From an uncultured Acidimicrobiia bacterium (GTDB lineage Bacteria > Actinomycetota > Acidimicrobiia > Spongiisociales > JAENVV01), in assembly GCA_905480085.1 (NCBI GenBank), contig CAJQPD010000147.1, positions 1 to 7,012 on the forward strand: a DNA stretch of 7,012 nucleotides. Direction: 5' to 3'. Positions within the stretch are counted from its first letter, which is position 1; each line of letters begins with the position of its first letter. Shown here piece by piece: positions 1 to 7,011 of the stretch. The translations under genes and the position numbers were made by a program. Below the pieces are notes generated by a model that saw nothing but the letters and a program-made list of their open reading frames with translations, made no database searches and was not told where the DNA came from.

Positions 1-2
1 GC

Positions 3-1844
3 GCCCTTCTCCTCGCCGAAGGAGAGTTTCCGGGGCTCACCTACGAGCTGTTTCGCGAACTGAGCCCCGCCCAGCTACCCAGGCCTGCCGCCTTCGCCAT
101 CTTCTTCCGTTTCTGGACCGTGTACCCGGCTATCTGGCTTCCCCTCACCCTGGGCCTGCTGCTGTTCCCCGACGGGCACCCGCCGTCCCCCCGATGGAAA
201 TGGGTTGGATGGTGGAGCGTTCTCGCCATCGCCTTGGGAGCGACCGCGGCGGCATTGTCCGGCAACCCGTGGAGCACCATCCGCATCAGGTCGGCGGAAT
301 CGACCGTCCCCGGAACCCTCGGATCGTTCATGACGGCGGGATTTCTCCTCGCTGCGCTATCCGGGATCGTGGCGGTTGTATCCCTTGTTGTTCGATACCG
401 GCGCGCGTCGGGGGTGGCCAGGAGTCAGATTCGGTGGATCGCTCTCGGTGGTGCGTTCCTGGTGACTTTCATCTTCGTCCTGCCGAACTTCGAGACGGGA
501 GGCCCGTCGACGGGCAGCTCTGAACTCACCGGCGTGGTTGCCATGATGGTACTGATGGCCTCGTACGGCATCGCCATCACCAAGTACCGGCTGTATGACA
601 TTGACGTGGTCATCTCGAAGACGGTGACGTATGGCTTGTTGGCGGCGTTTATTACCGGGGTGTATGCGCTGGTGGTAGTGGGGGTTGGTTCGTTGTTGGG
701 TAGTGGTGGTGAGCCGAATCTGGTGTTGTCGATTGTGGCGGTGGCGATCGTGGCGGTGGCGTTCGAGCCGTTGCGGAGGCGGGTTCAGCATTGGGCGAAT
801 GTGCTGGTGTATGGCAAGCGGGCTACTCCCTATGAGGTGCTGGCCAGTGCTACGGCCCGCCTGGCCGATACCAGCGACCCTGATCGGGCGCTTGGCGAGC
901 TGACGCAGTTGGTGGTTGATGGGACGGGGGCGTCGGTGGTGGTTTTGTGGCTGACGGTTGGGGGGGTGCTGCATCCGCGTGCTTCGTCGCCGGTCGGAGT
1001 GATCGATGGACTGGTTCCGGTCGGTGCGGGTGGCGACCTGTCCGACGTTCGGGGGGATCGGGTGGTGGCGGTGCGCCATCGTGGTGAGGTGTTGGGCGCA
1101 CTGTCGATTACGAAGGAGCGTGGTGAGTCGGTGACCGGGGCCGATGAGAAGGTGCTGGCCGATGTGGCGGCGGGGGCGGGGGTTTTGTTGCGCAATATCG
1201 GGTTGAACGCAGAGTTGGTTGAGCGGGCTGATCAGTTGCGGGTGTCGCGACGTCGTTTGGTGGCGGCCCATGATGAGGAGCGGCACCGGTTGGAGCGGGA
1301 TCTTCATGATGGGGCCCAGCAGCAGGTGGTTGCGTTGAAGGTGAAGCTGGGGATTGCTCGCACGTTGGCCGAACGGGAGGGTGCCGACCAGTTGGCGGTG
1401 ATGTTGGCGTCGTTGTCGGACACGACCCAGGAGGCGGTGGATGGGATGCGGGCAGTTGCCCATGGGATTTATCCGCCGTTGTTGGAAGCTGAGGGGCTTG
1501 AAGCGGCACTCGGGGCGGCCAAGCGGACGGTTCCGGTTCCGGTGGAGGTGGTGGTTACCGGCCTGGGCCGGTACGAGCGTTCGGTGGAGGAGAGCGTCTA
1601 CTTCGCGGTTTTGGGCACGATCGTTCAGGCGGTTGATGCTGGGGCGACCCGGGCCATCATCTCGTTGACGGGTGACGACCACGTGATCCGGTTCTCCATC
1701 AACGTGGACAGCGCCGTGGGTGACCTCGTCTCGGTCACCGACCGCATCGACGCCCTCGACGGCACGCTGACCATCACCAACGACCCCACCGGGCAACGTA
1801 TTACCGGCACCGTACCTACGACACCCACCGTGGAATACGCATGA
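3..1844 (+). CDS. Membrane sensor histidine kinase-like protein, acceptor His present, ATP-binding domain degenerate (5' end cut by window edge)
   Basis: The frame is open to the left edge, so the true start lies outside; the GTG at 120 is internal to a longer frame that reads as a plausible membrane protein from position 3. 613 residues are visible. From the first visible codon, several hydrophobic segments (about residues 31-55, 70-86, 105-131, 144-160, 175-193, 207-260) include the 'LFPDG' loop typical of actinobacterial multi-TM sensor kinases. A conserved juxtamembrane block (LVYGKRATPYEVLA) follows, then a GAF-like region (about 280-400), then a HisKA_3-type dimerisation helix with motif ERDLHDGAQQQ; the acceptor His codon is 1305-1307. 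The C-terminal ATPase-like region is degenerate: Gln (1626-1628) replaces the N-box Asn, no DxGxG box is visible, and the lid and G2 region are shortened by about nine residues relative to the next gene. By family it should autophosphorylate and signal to a response regulator, but it probably cannot bind ATP normally. It is coupled to the next gene by ATGA. Confidence 0.9.
   Translation, partial: ALLLAEGEFPGLTYELFRELSPAQLPRPAAFAIFFRFWTVYPAIWLPLTLGLLLFPDGHPPSPRWKWVGWWSVLAIALGATAAALSGNPWSTIRIRSAESTVPGTLGSFMTAGFLLAALSGIVAVVSLVVRYRRASGVARSQIRWIALGGAFLVTFIFVLPNFETGGPSTGSSELTGVVAMMVLMASYGIAITKYRLYDIDVVISKTVTYGLLAAFITGVYALVVVGVGSLLGSGGEPNLVLSIVAVAIVAVAFEPLRRRVQHWANVLVYGKRATPYEVLASATARLADTSDPDRALGELTQLVVDGTGASVVVLWLTVGGVLHPRASSPVGVIDGLVPVGAGGDLSDVRGDRVVAVRHRGEVLGALSITKERGESVTGADEKVLADVAAGAGVLLRNIGLNAELVERADQLRVSRRRLVAAHDEERHRLERDLHDGAQQQVVALKVKLGIARTLAEREGADQLAVMLASLSDTTQEAVDGMRAVAHGIYPPLLEAEGLEAALGAAKRTVPVPVEVVVTGLGRYERSVEESVYFAVLGTIVQAVDAGATRAIISLTGDDHVIRFSINVDSAVGDLVSVTDRIDALDGTLTITNDPTGQRITGTVPTTPTVEYA
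594..845 (+). repeat. Paralogous block, copy 1 (last TM pair and juxtamembrane segment)
   Basis: This 84-codon stretch, from YDID to YEVLA, aligns without gaps to 2711-2962 in the second kinase. By hand count about 53 of 84 residues are identical, including WAN-LVYGKRATPYEVLA at its end (792-845). It is the most similar segment of the two kinases and supports a tandem duplication origin. Its sense strand is rich in G and T and poor in C. Confidence 0.8.
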
Positions 1845-3982
1845 ACGATTCAGCTACCAGATCCAAAGCAGACGACAGCGGCTCAATGAAGCAACAGCGG
1901 TCGCCGAAGCGACCGCCGTCGATCCTTCCCTGGTCGGTCGCCGGCATCGTCATCCTCCTGATGGTCGTGGCCCTGGTCGCCGGAATCATGGACGGTACGG
2001 GACCTGTCGAACTCCTCTTATCCATACTGCCCCAAGCGCTGTACGCCGTCGTCGGTTCCATCATCGTGTCGCGTAGCCAGGCCAATCGTGTCGGGTGGCT
2101 GCTCCTGGCCATCGGCGCCGCCGGCGCCCTCGATTCGGTCATCCATCTGGTGGCACTCGAAGATCCCCCATCGCGATTGACCCCAGGCTGGTTCCTGCTC
2201 CTCCTGAACGATCAGGTGGCGTGGATGATCTGGCTGTTCCCACTTTTCCTGTTGATCTGCGTGTTTCCCACCGGAAGCCTCCCTTCCCGCCGATGGCGCT
2301 GGGTGCCGATCCTCGAGGCCGTGATGTTCGCGACCCTCACCGCTGTGGTGGGGTTCGGCAAGGAGATCGGACCCTTCAGTGGCGCATGGTCCCTTCCGAA
2401 CCGGTTCGGCTTCATTGACGGAAGTTTCTACGACTCGGCCGTTCTTCTCGTTCCATGGGCTCTTGGGCTCGTCGCACTTAGCGTTGGGTCCGTCACCTCG
2501 ATCGTGATGCGATACCGGAGAGCTGATGACGTTGAGCGAGCCCAGCTCAAGTGGGTGTTGTACGCCGTCGTGGTCTTCGGCGTTATTTACGCGTTGATGC
2601 TCGCGACCGAGGGTTGGAGCGACGACTCCGTCGTCGGAGGGGCGGCCCTCTTCGTGGGCGTCGGTGGTATCGCCGGGGCGATCGCAGTCGCGGTGTTGAA
2701 GTTTCACCTGTATGACATCGACATCATCATCAGTCGGTCGTTGACGTTTGGTGTGTTGGCGGTGTTCATTGGTGGGGTGTATGTGGGGATTGTGGTGGGG
2801 GTGGGGTCGTTGTTTGGTCAGGCGGATGGTTCGAATGTGGGGTTGTCGGTGGCGGCGACGGCGGTGGTGGCGTTGGCGTTTCAGCCGGTGCGGGGTCGGG
2901 TGGAGCGGTGGGCGAATCGGTTGGTGTATGGGAAGCGGGCGACACCGTATGAGGTGTTGGCGAGGTTTTCGCATCGGTCGGCCGAAGAGTCCGATGAGGA
3001 TGTGTTGGTTCGGATTCCCCGGTTGATTGTGGATGGGACTGGTGCGTCGTCGGCGATGGTGTGGGTGCGTTCCGGTGATGGCTTCCGCACAGCGTCGGTG
3101 TGGCCCGAGTCGGACGCGGTTCGAACCCTTGATGGTGATGTCGGGTTCGTTGATCCGGAGGCGGATGTGTCGTGGCCGGTGTTTCATGATGGGGAGTTGC
3201 TTGGTGGTATCTCGTTGGTCGCCGCTCGGGGAGGGGTGATCACGCCACCCGAGCGCGAGTTGGTCACTCGCCTGGCGGATGGGTTGGGGTTGACGTTGCG
3301 GAACAGTCGGCTCACGGCGGAGCTTCGGCGTCAGGTCAGGGACCTTCAGCGTTCGAGGGATCGGGTGGTGTCGGCCGCCGATGAGGCGAGGCGGTCTCTT
3401 GAACATGATCTTGATAGCGGCCCCCAGCAGCTGCTGGTAGCGGCGAAGGTGAAGTTGGGTCCGTTACGTAAGCTTGCCGAGCAGGCGGGTGCGGTCAGGA
3501 CGGCCGAGGTTCTTGCCGATATCGAGGTCAACGCGGGGGAGGCGATCCGGGCGGTGCGGGACTTCGCGGCGGGGATCTATCCGCCGTTGTTGGGGGCCGA
3601 GGGCCTGGCGGTGGCGCTGTCGCAGGAGACCCGCAAGGCGGCGTTACCGGTCGATCTTGAGACCGATGGGGTGGGCCGGTATTCGCGGGAGGTGGAGTCG
3701 GCGGTGTATTTCAGTATTCTTGAGGCCCTCCAGAACACGGCCAAGTATGCCGAGGCGTCCAGGGCTGTCGTTCGCCTAACTGCCGGGAGTGGTGATCTGC
3801 GGTTCGAGGTGTCCGACGACGGGAAAGGTTTCGACCCTGCCACGGTCCGTCACGGGGCCGGCCTCAACGGGATCGCCGACCGCCTCGACACCATCGGCGG
3901 CATCTGGACAATCACATCGTCATCCGGCGGCGGAACCGTCGTAGCCGGTACGGTGCCGGTCGAGGCGTCAGTGGCTATCTAG
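1841..3982 (+). CDS. Membrane histidine kinase paralogue with intact ATPase domain but no acceptor histidine
   Basis: 713 residues. The ATG overlaps the upstream stop (ATGA), with only a weak GTGGA as ribosome site, so translation is probably coupled. A charged N-terminal tail of about 28 residues precedes roughly ten hydrophobic segments between residues 31 and 355, with the family signatures 'ANRVGWLL' and 'VFPTGSLPSRRWRW'. The juxtamembrane block LVYGKRATPYEVLA (361-374) leads to a GAF-like region (about 375-490) and a coiled helix. The HisKA_3 H-box reads EHDLDSGPQQ: the acceptor position is Asp525 and the usual following Asp is Ser526, while Gln530 is kept. A His occurs at 522, three residues early. 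The HATPase_c domain looks complete: N-box LEALQNTAKYA (Asn632, Lys635), G1 SDDGKGFD (658-665), G2 GAGLNGIADRL (672-682). By family rules it should bind ATP but not autophosphorylate at the canonical site. I infer it acts on the upstream paralogue. Its stop overlaps that of the convergent receiver gene. Confidence 0.93.
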   Translation: MNDSATRSKADDSGSMKQQRSPKRPPSILPWSVAGIVILLMVVALVAGIMDGTGPVELLLSILPQALYAVVGSIIVSRSQANRVGWLLLAIGAAGALDSVIHLVALEDPPSRLTPGWFLLLLNDQVAWMIWLFPLFLLICVFPTGSLPSRRWRWVPILEAVMFATLTAVVGFGKEIGPFSGAWSLPNRFGFIDGSFYDSAVLLVPWALGLVALSVGSVTSIVMRYRRADDVERAQLKWVLYAVVVFGVIYALMLATEGWSDDSVVGGAALFVGVGGIAGAIAVAVLKFHLYDIDIIISRSLTFGVLAVFIGGVYVGIVVGVGSLFGQADGSNVGLSVAATAVVALAFQPVRGRVERWANRLVYGKRATPYEVLARFSHRSAEESDEDVLVRIPRLIVDGTGASSAMVWVRSGDGFRTASVWPESDAVRTLDGDVGFVDPEADVSWPVFHDGELLGGISLVAARGGVITPPERELVTRLADGLGLTLRNSRLTAELRRQVRDLQRSRDRVVSAADEARRSLEHDLDSGPQQLLVAAKVKLGPLRKLAEQAGAVRTAEVLADIEVNAGEAIRAVRDFAAGIYPPLLGAEGLAVALSQETRKAALPVDLETDGVGRYSREVESAVYFSILEALQNTAKYAEASRAVVRLTAGSGDLRFEVSDDGKGFDPATVRHGAGLNGIADRLDTIGGIWTITSSSGGGTVVAGTVPVEASVAI
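2711..2962 (+). repeat. Paralogous block, copy 2 (last TM pair and juxtamembrane segment)
   Basis: This is the partner of 594-845, with the same length, no gaps and the same YDID to YEVLA boundaries (WANRLVYGKRATPYEVLA at 2909-2962). It shows the same G/T-rich, C-poor sense strand: positions 2761-2820 contain only 3 C in 60 bases. Confidence 0.8.
3979..3982. other. Shared CTAG stop-codon palindrome of convergent genes
   Basis: The + strand kinase ends with TAG at 3980-3982 and the - strand receiver gene ends with TAG read from 3981-3979. The self-complementary CTAG therefore supplies both stop codons, leaving no intergenic space and no room for a terminator outside coding sequence. Confidence 0.9.
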
Positions 3983-4356
3983 CCAGCCCCGGCGAGTTCC
4001 CACATTTCGGCCAAGGTGTCGAAGCTGAACTGGGACTTTGGCACAAAGCCCACTGCTCCGGCCGCGACCGCCACGGCTTCGTAATCGCCTGACTCGTGGG
4101 TCGACATCACGACAACAACGGGTGGATTATCGAGGGCACGAATTCGTCGCGTTGTCTCGATACCGTCTATGCCGGGCATTTGTACGTCCATGAGAACCAG
4201 GTCGGGGTGGAGCTGGGCGGCCAACTCGATGGCTTCATCGCCACTGGCTGCCTCGCCTACGACCGCGAACCCGTCGGTCAACTCGACGACCATGCGTGAG
4301 GCTTCCCGGAATGGACGTTGATCGTCAACGATCAGAACCCTTATGTCTCCTGCCAT
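3979..4356 (-). CDS. Stand-alone receiver-domain response regulator (no output domain)
   Basis: 125 residues forming one CheY-like receiver domain and nothing else. The acidic pair is Asp11-Asp12 (LIVDD), the phospho-acceptor is Asp57 (LVLMDVQMPG), the switch Ser/Thr is Ser85 (VVMST) and the conserved lysine is Lys107 (GFVPK), so it should be phosphorylatable. I chose the ATG at 4356 because the receiver fold begins right after it (MAGDIRVLIVDD). The frame stays open further upstream, but that extension overlaps the preceding gene, lacks similarity to receivers and reads as out-of-frame sequence. No clear Shine-Dalgarno is seen; an inverted repeat sits 8-34 nt upstream of the ATG. It follows the NarL-type regulator by 73 nt and ends within the last bases of the convergent kinase gene. 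Possible roles by family are phosphate sink, relay intermediate or protein-interaction switch; none is shown by the sequence. Confidence 0.9.
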   Translation of the reverse strand: MAGDIRVLIVDDQRPFREASRMVVELTDGFAVVGEAASGDEAIELAAQLHPDLVLMDVQMPGIDGIETTRRIRALDNPPVVVVMSTHESGDYEAVAVAAGAVGFVPKSQFSFDTLAEMWELAGAG

Positions 4357-4363
4357 GGTGTCA

Positions 4364-4390
4364 TGTAACCACTGGATGGAATTGGTTACA
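4364..4390. promoter_or_regulatory. 8-bp inverted repeat upstream of the receiver-only gene, possible operator
   Basis: TGTAACCA (4364-4371) and TGGTTACA (4383-4390) form a perfect 8-bp inverted repeat with an 11-bp spacer, so half-site centres are 19 bp apart. A further GGTTA (4395-4399) repeats the 4384-4388 element 11 bp away, about one helical turn. The repeat lies 8-34 nt upstream of the receiver gene's ATG. It could be a dimeric regulator site, perhaps for the neighbouring NarL-type protein, or an RNA hairpin covering the ribosome-binding area. No -35/-10 pair could be assigned with confidence. Confidence 0.4.
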
Positions 4391-4399
4391 ACCGGGTTA

Positions 4400-4428
4400 T
4401 CGTGCCTAGCAAGGTGGTGCTGGCACGA
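4400..4428 (-). terminator. Stem-loop directly after the NarL-type regulator stop
   Basis: On the - strand transcript, UCGUGCC pairs with GGCACGA (4422-4428 with 4400-4406) and AGCA pairs with UGCU (4418-4421 with 4408-4411). This gives 11 base pairs with one bulged A and a 6-nt loop. It begins one base after the TGA of the regulator gene (4430-4432). No U-run follows, so it is not a classical intrinsic terminator; it could slow polymerase, protect the upstream mRNA 3' end, or lower readthrough into the receiver-only gene. The pairing is seen directly; the function is inferred. Confidence 0.5.
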
Positions 4429-4429
4429 G

Positions 4430-5095
4430 TCAGTCGCGACCACCCAGGTACAGCAGTACGGCACGAACCCGGCGATGGATATCGTCAGTCTGAGACAGTT
4501 CGAGCTTGGTGAAGATGGCGTTGATATGTTTTTCAACGGAGCGTGCCGAGATGAACAAGGCTTCACCGATGGCAGCGTTATTGGCGCCTGAGGCCATTTC
4601 GGCGAGGACTTCGGTTTCGCGTTCGGTCAATCGGTGCAGCACTGATGTTCGGTCGGCCGTACGAGCGCTTACGAGCGCATCGACGACCCGGGGATCGACG
4701 GTGGATCCTCCCGCTACGACCTTTCGAAGTGCTGAAGCCAACTCTCCGGGGTCGGCGACCCGTTCCTTGAGAAGGTAGGCGCGGCCACTCGTCCCGGTTT
4801 CAAAAAGACTCAGGGCATAGCGGGGTTCCACGTATTGACTGAGAACGACCACGCCTATGGTTGGGTGCGTGTCACGGATGTGGTTGGCAGCGCGGATACC
4901 TTCGTCGGTCTGCGAGGGCGGCATTCGGATATCCGTGATAACCGCATCGGGTTCGTTCGTGTCGACCGCGGCGATCAGGCCGTCGTAGTCCGCGCAAACA
5001 CCGACTACCTCGATGTCTTCGTCGAGTGCCAGAACGGATCGGATGCCCTCTCGCATGAGAAGACTGTCCTCGGCGATTACGACCTTCAGTGTCAT
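4430..5095 (-). CDS. NarL/FixJ-family response regulator (receiver + LuxR-type HTH)
   Basis: 221 residues, the usual length for the family. The N-terminal receiver has the acidic pair Glu9-Asp10 (VIAED), acceptor Asp55 (AVITDIRMPP), switch Ser86 (VVLSQY) and Lys110 (YLLKE). After a linker (about 130-153) comes a LuxR/GerE DNA-binding domain (about 154-216) that opens with LTEREtEVLAEMASG and has the recognition-helix region SARSVEKHINAIFTKL. It should be a phosphorylation-controlled transcription factor binding DNA as a dimer. NarL-type regulators normally pair with HisKA_3 kinases, which is the kinase type encoded by the convergent + strand genes, so these are the likely partners. The ATG at 5095 starts exactly at the receiver fold; no strong ribosome site precedes it. 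It lies 38 nt downstream of the ABC exporter gene and could be cotranscribed with it. A stem-loop follows its stop codon. Confidence 0.95.
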   Translation of the reverse strand: MTLKVVIAEDSLLMREGIRSVLALDEDIEVVGVCADYDGLIAAVDTNEPDAVITDIRMPPSQTDEGIRAANHIRDTHPTIGVVVLSQYVEPRYALSLFETGTSGRAYLLKERVADPGELASALRKVVAGGSTVDPRVVDALVSARTADRTSVLHRLTERETEVLAEMASGANNAAIGEALFISARSVEKHINAIFTKLELSQTDDIHRRVRAVLLYLGGRD

Positions 5096-5133
5096 GATCG
5101 GGAGACTAACGACCAGGACCAGAACCTGTGGGT

Positions 5134-7011
5134 CTAGCTGGGGAGCGGTTCCGGCCGGGCAACCCCGGGTTTGGGCGTTTCCTCACTGAAACCCGAATTG
5201 TGGAGGTTCGCATAGGCGCCGTCCAGGGCCATGAGTTCGGCATGATTGCCCCGTTCGACGATCTGCCCCTCTTCCATTACGAGGATGAGATCTGCGTCAC
5301 GAATGGTTGACAGGCGATGAGCGATAACGAAGCTGGTTCGGTCCGACCGAAGGGCGGTCATGGCATGCTGGAGCAGCACCTCGGTGCGGGTGTCGACTGA
5401 ACTGGTGGCTTCGTCAAGGATCAACAGCGCCGGCTGGGCCAGGAACGCCCTTGCAATGGTGATGAGCTGCTTCTCGCCCGCGCTGATGTTGGTCCCTTCG
5501 TCGTCGATGACTGTGTCGTACCCATCGGGCAGGCTGTGAACGAACCGGTCGACGTAGGTGGCGGTGGCTGCTTCGAGGAGCTCGTCGTCGGTGGCTTCCG
5601 GTCGACCGTAGGCGATGTTGTCCCGGATGGTCCCCTTGAAGAGCCAAGTATCTTGGAGAACCATGCCGATCTGTGATCGCACGTCGGCTCTCGACAGGGT
5701 GGCGGTGTCGATCCCGTCGAGGGTGATTCGCCCGGCGTCCAGTTCATAGAAGCGCATGATCAGGTTGACCAAGGTTGTCTTGCCTGCGCCGGTCGGTCCG
5801 ACGATCGCCACGGTCTGGCCGGGCTCGACGGTCATGGAAAGGTCTTCGATGAGAGGTTGATCTTCCTCGTATCGGAATGACACGTTTTCGAACACGACCC
5901 GTCCGTGTGGGTTCTTCAGCTGACGCGGTTCGAGGTCGTCAAGTTCTTCTTCGTCGGCGTCGAGTAGCTCGAATACGCGCTCGGCCGATGCCACCCCCGA
6001 CTGCAGCAGATTGACCATCGAGGCAGCTTGCGTGACGGGTTGGGTGAACTGACGCGAGTACTGAATGAACGCCTGCACGTCGCCAAGACTCATCGTGCCA
6101 CTGGCGACCCGCAAGCCACCCAGCACCGCAATGATGACGTAGTTGAGGTTCCCGACAAACATCATGATCGGCATGATCAAGCCCGACAGGAATTGGGCTC
6201 CGAAGCTGGCCTTGTACAGCTCCTCGTTCTCGACCTCGAATGTCTCCTGCACCTCGCGCTGCCTCCCGAACACCTTTACGAGAGCGTGTCCGCTGAAGGC
6301 TTCTTCGATCTGCGAGTTCAAAGTTCCGGTCCGACGCCATTGGATTACGAACTGTTTCTGGGATCGGCGCATGACGAGGCCGGCGATGAGCATGGTCACC
6401 GGGATGGTGATCAGCGCGACTAGTGCAAGGGTGGGGGAGATCCAAAGCATCATGGCGACAACGAAACCGATCGTCAGCAACGATGTGACCAATTGGCTCA
6501 TGGTTTGCTGCAAGCTTTGCGAAACGTTGTCGATGTCGTTCGTCACCCGGCTGAGAAGCTCACCACGCGGCTGGCGATCGAAGTAGCGGAGCGGGAGCCG
6601 GTTCAGCTTGTCTTCGACGTCGGAGCGCAGCTGATACACGGTTTTTTGAACGACGTCATTCAGAAGGTAACCCTGGAGGAACGAGAGCAACGATGACCCC
6701 ACGTACAGGGCGAGCACGATCAGCAGAATTCTCCCGACGGCCGTGAAATCGATCCCCTGGCCTGGTATCAGATCAACGCCAGTGAGAAGGTCGGCGATCT
6801 GGTTTTGCCCCTGGGCGCGGGCGGCCTCGATGGCCTGGACCTTCGTGAGGTTGGCCGGGAGTTCGCGGCCGATGACTCCTGCGAATATGAGGTCGGTTGC
6901 CCGTCCGAGGACGCGGGGTCCGAAAGCGGCCAGCGCCACGCTGGAGACTGCCGCGATAAATACCGCGATCACCTTGAATCGTTGCGGTGCCAGGAGGCCG
7001 AGTAGGCGTTT
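5134..7011 (-). CDS. ABC exporter half-transporter, fused permease and ATPase (5' end cut by window edge)
   Basis: The frame is open to the right edge. Thirteen further residues precede the GTG at 6972 and resemble the cytoplasmic start of exporter permeases ([11 protein letters not shown]), so the start lies outside. 625 residues are visible. The N-terminal half is a type IV (MsbA-like) six-helix membrane domain with a long loop of about 50 residues between TM1 and TM2 and the coupling segment [21 protein letters not shown]. The C-terminal ATPase has Walker [10 protein letters not shown] (5773-5799), signature SAGEKQ (5467-5484, a variant of LSGGQ), Walker B LLILDE with the catalytic Glu (5410-5412), D-loop SSVD and H-loop His (5317-5319). 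All catalytic residues are present. The substrate cannot be read from sequence; lipids, peptides or drugs are typical for the family. Many actinobacterial exporters of this sort work as heterodimers encoded in tandem, so a partner gene may lie just past the right edge. The regulator gene follows after 38 nt. Confidence 0.94.
   Translation of the reverse strand, partial: KRLLGLLAPQRFKVIAVFIAAVSSVALAAFGPRVLGRATDLIFAGVIGRELPANLTKVQAIEAARAQGQNQIADLLTGVDLIPGQGIDFTAVGRILLIVLALYVGSSLLSFLQGYLLNDVVQKTVYQLRSDVEDKLNRLPLRYFDRQPRGELLSRVTNDIDNVSQSLQQTMSQLVTSLLTIGFVVAMMLWISPTLALVALITIPVTMLIAGLVMRRSQKQFVIQWRRTGTLNSQIEEAFSGHALVKVFGRQREVQETFEVENEELYKASFGAQFLSGLIMPIMMFVGNLNYVIIAVLGGLRVASGTMSLGDVQAFIQYSRQFTQPVTQAASMVNLLQSGVASAERVFELLDADEEELDDLEPRQLKNPHGRVVFENVSFRYEEDQPLIEDLSMTVEPGQTVAIVGPTGAGKTTLVNLIMRFYELDAGRITLDGIDTATLSRADVRSQIGMVLQDTWLFKGTIRDNIAYGRPEATDDELLEAATATYVDRFVHSLPDGYDTVIDDEGTNISAGEKQLITIARAFLAQPALLILDEATSSVDTRTEVLLQHAMTALRSDRTSFVIAHRLSTIRDADLILVMEEGQIVERGNHAELMALDGAYANLHNSGFSEETPKPGVARPEPLPS

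Noticed and set aside
120..122. GTG at 120 as the true start of the first kinase gene
   Set aside because: The frame is open to position 3, and the upstream residues continue a hydrophobic helix that this start would cut in two.
594..845. G/T-rich repeated triplets as a microsatellite or CRISPR-like repeat
   Set aside because: The pattern follows Val, Leu and Gly codons of a membrane helix; there is no regular unit length and no spacers.
357..1796. Long antisense open frame (479 codons) within the first kinase gene
   Set aside because: Its translation is rich in His, Arg, Pro and Gln and shows no domain; it mirrors the G/T-rich codons of the sense gene, which has clear kinase motifs.
2018..3406. 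Long antisense open frame (462 codons) within the second kinase gene
   Set aside because: It has the same low-complexity composition and no recognisable motif; it is a shadow of the sense gene. A similar shadow in the paralogue is expected from shared codon bias.
4357..4566. N-terminal extension of the receiver-only gene to an upstream start at 4566
   Set aside because: It would overlap the NarL-type gene by over 130 bases, the extra residues do not resemble a receiver or a signal peptide, and the receiver fold starts right at the ATG at 4356.
5111..5134. Possible hairpin between the exporter and the NarL-type regulator (CAGG/CCTG)
   Set aside because: The stem is only 4 bp with imperfect flanks and no U-run; it is not convincing as a terminator.
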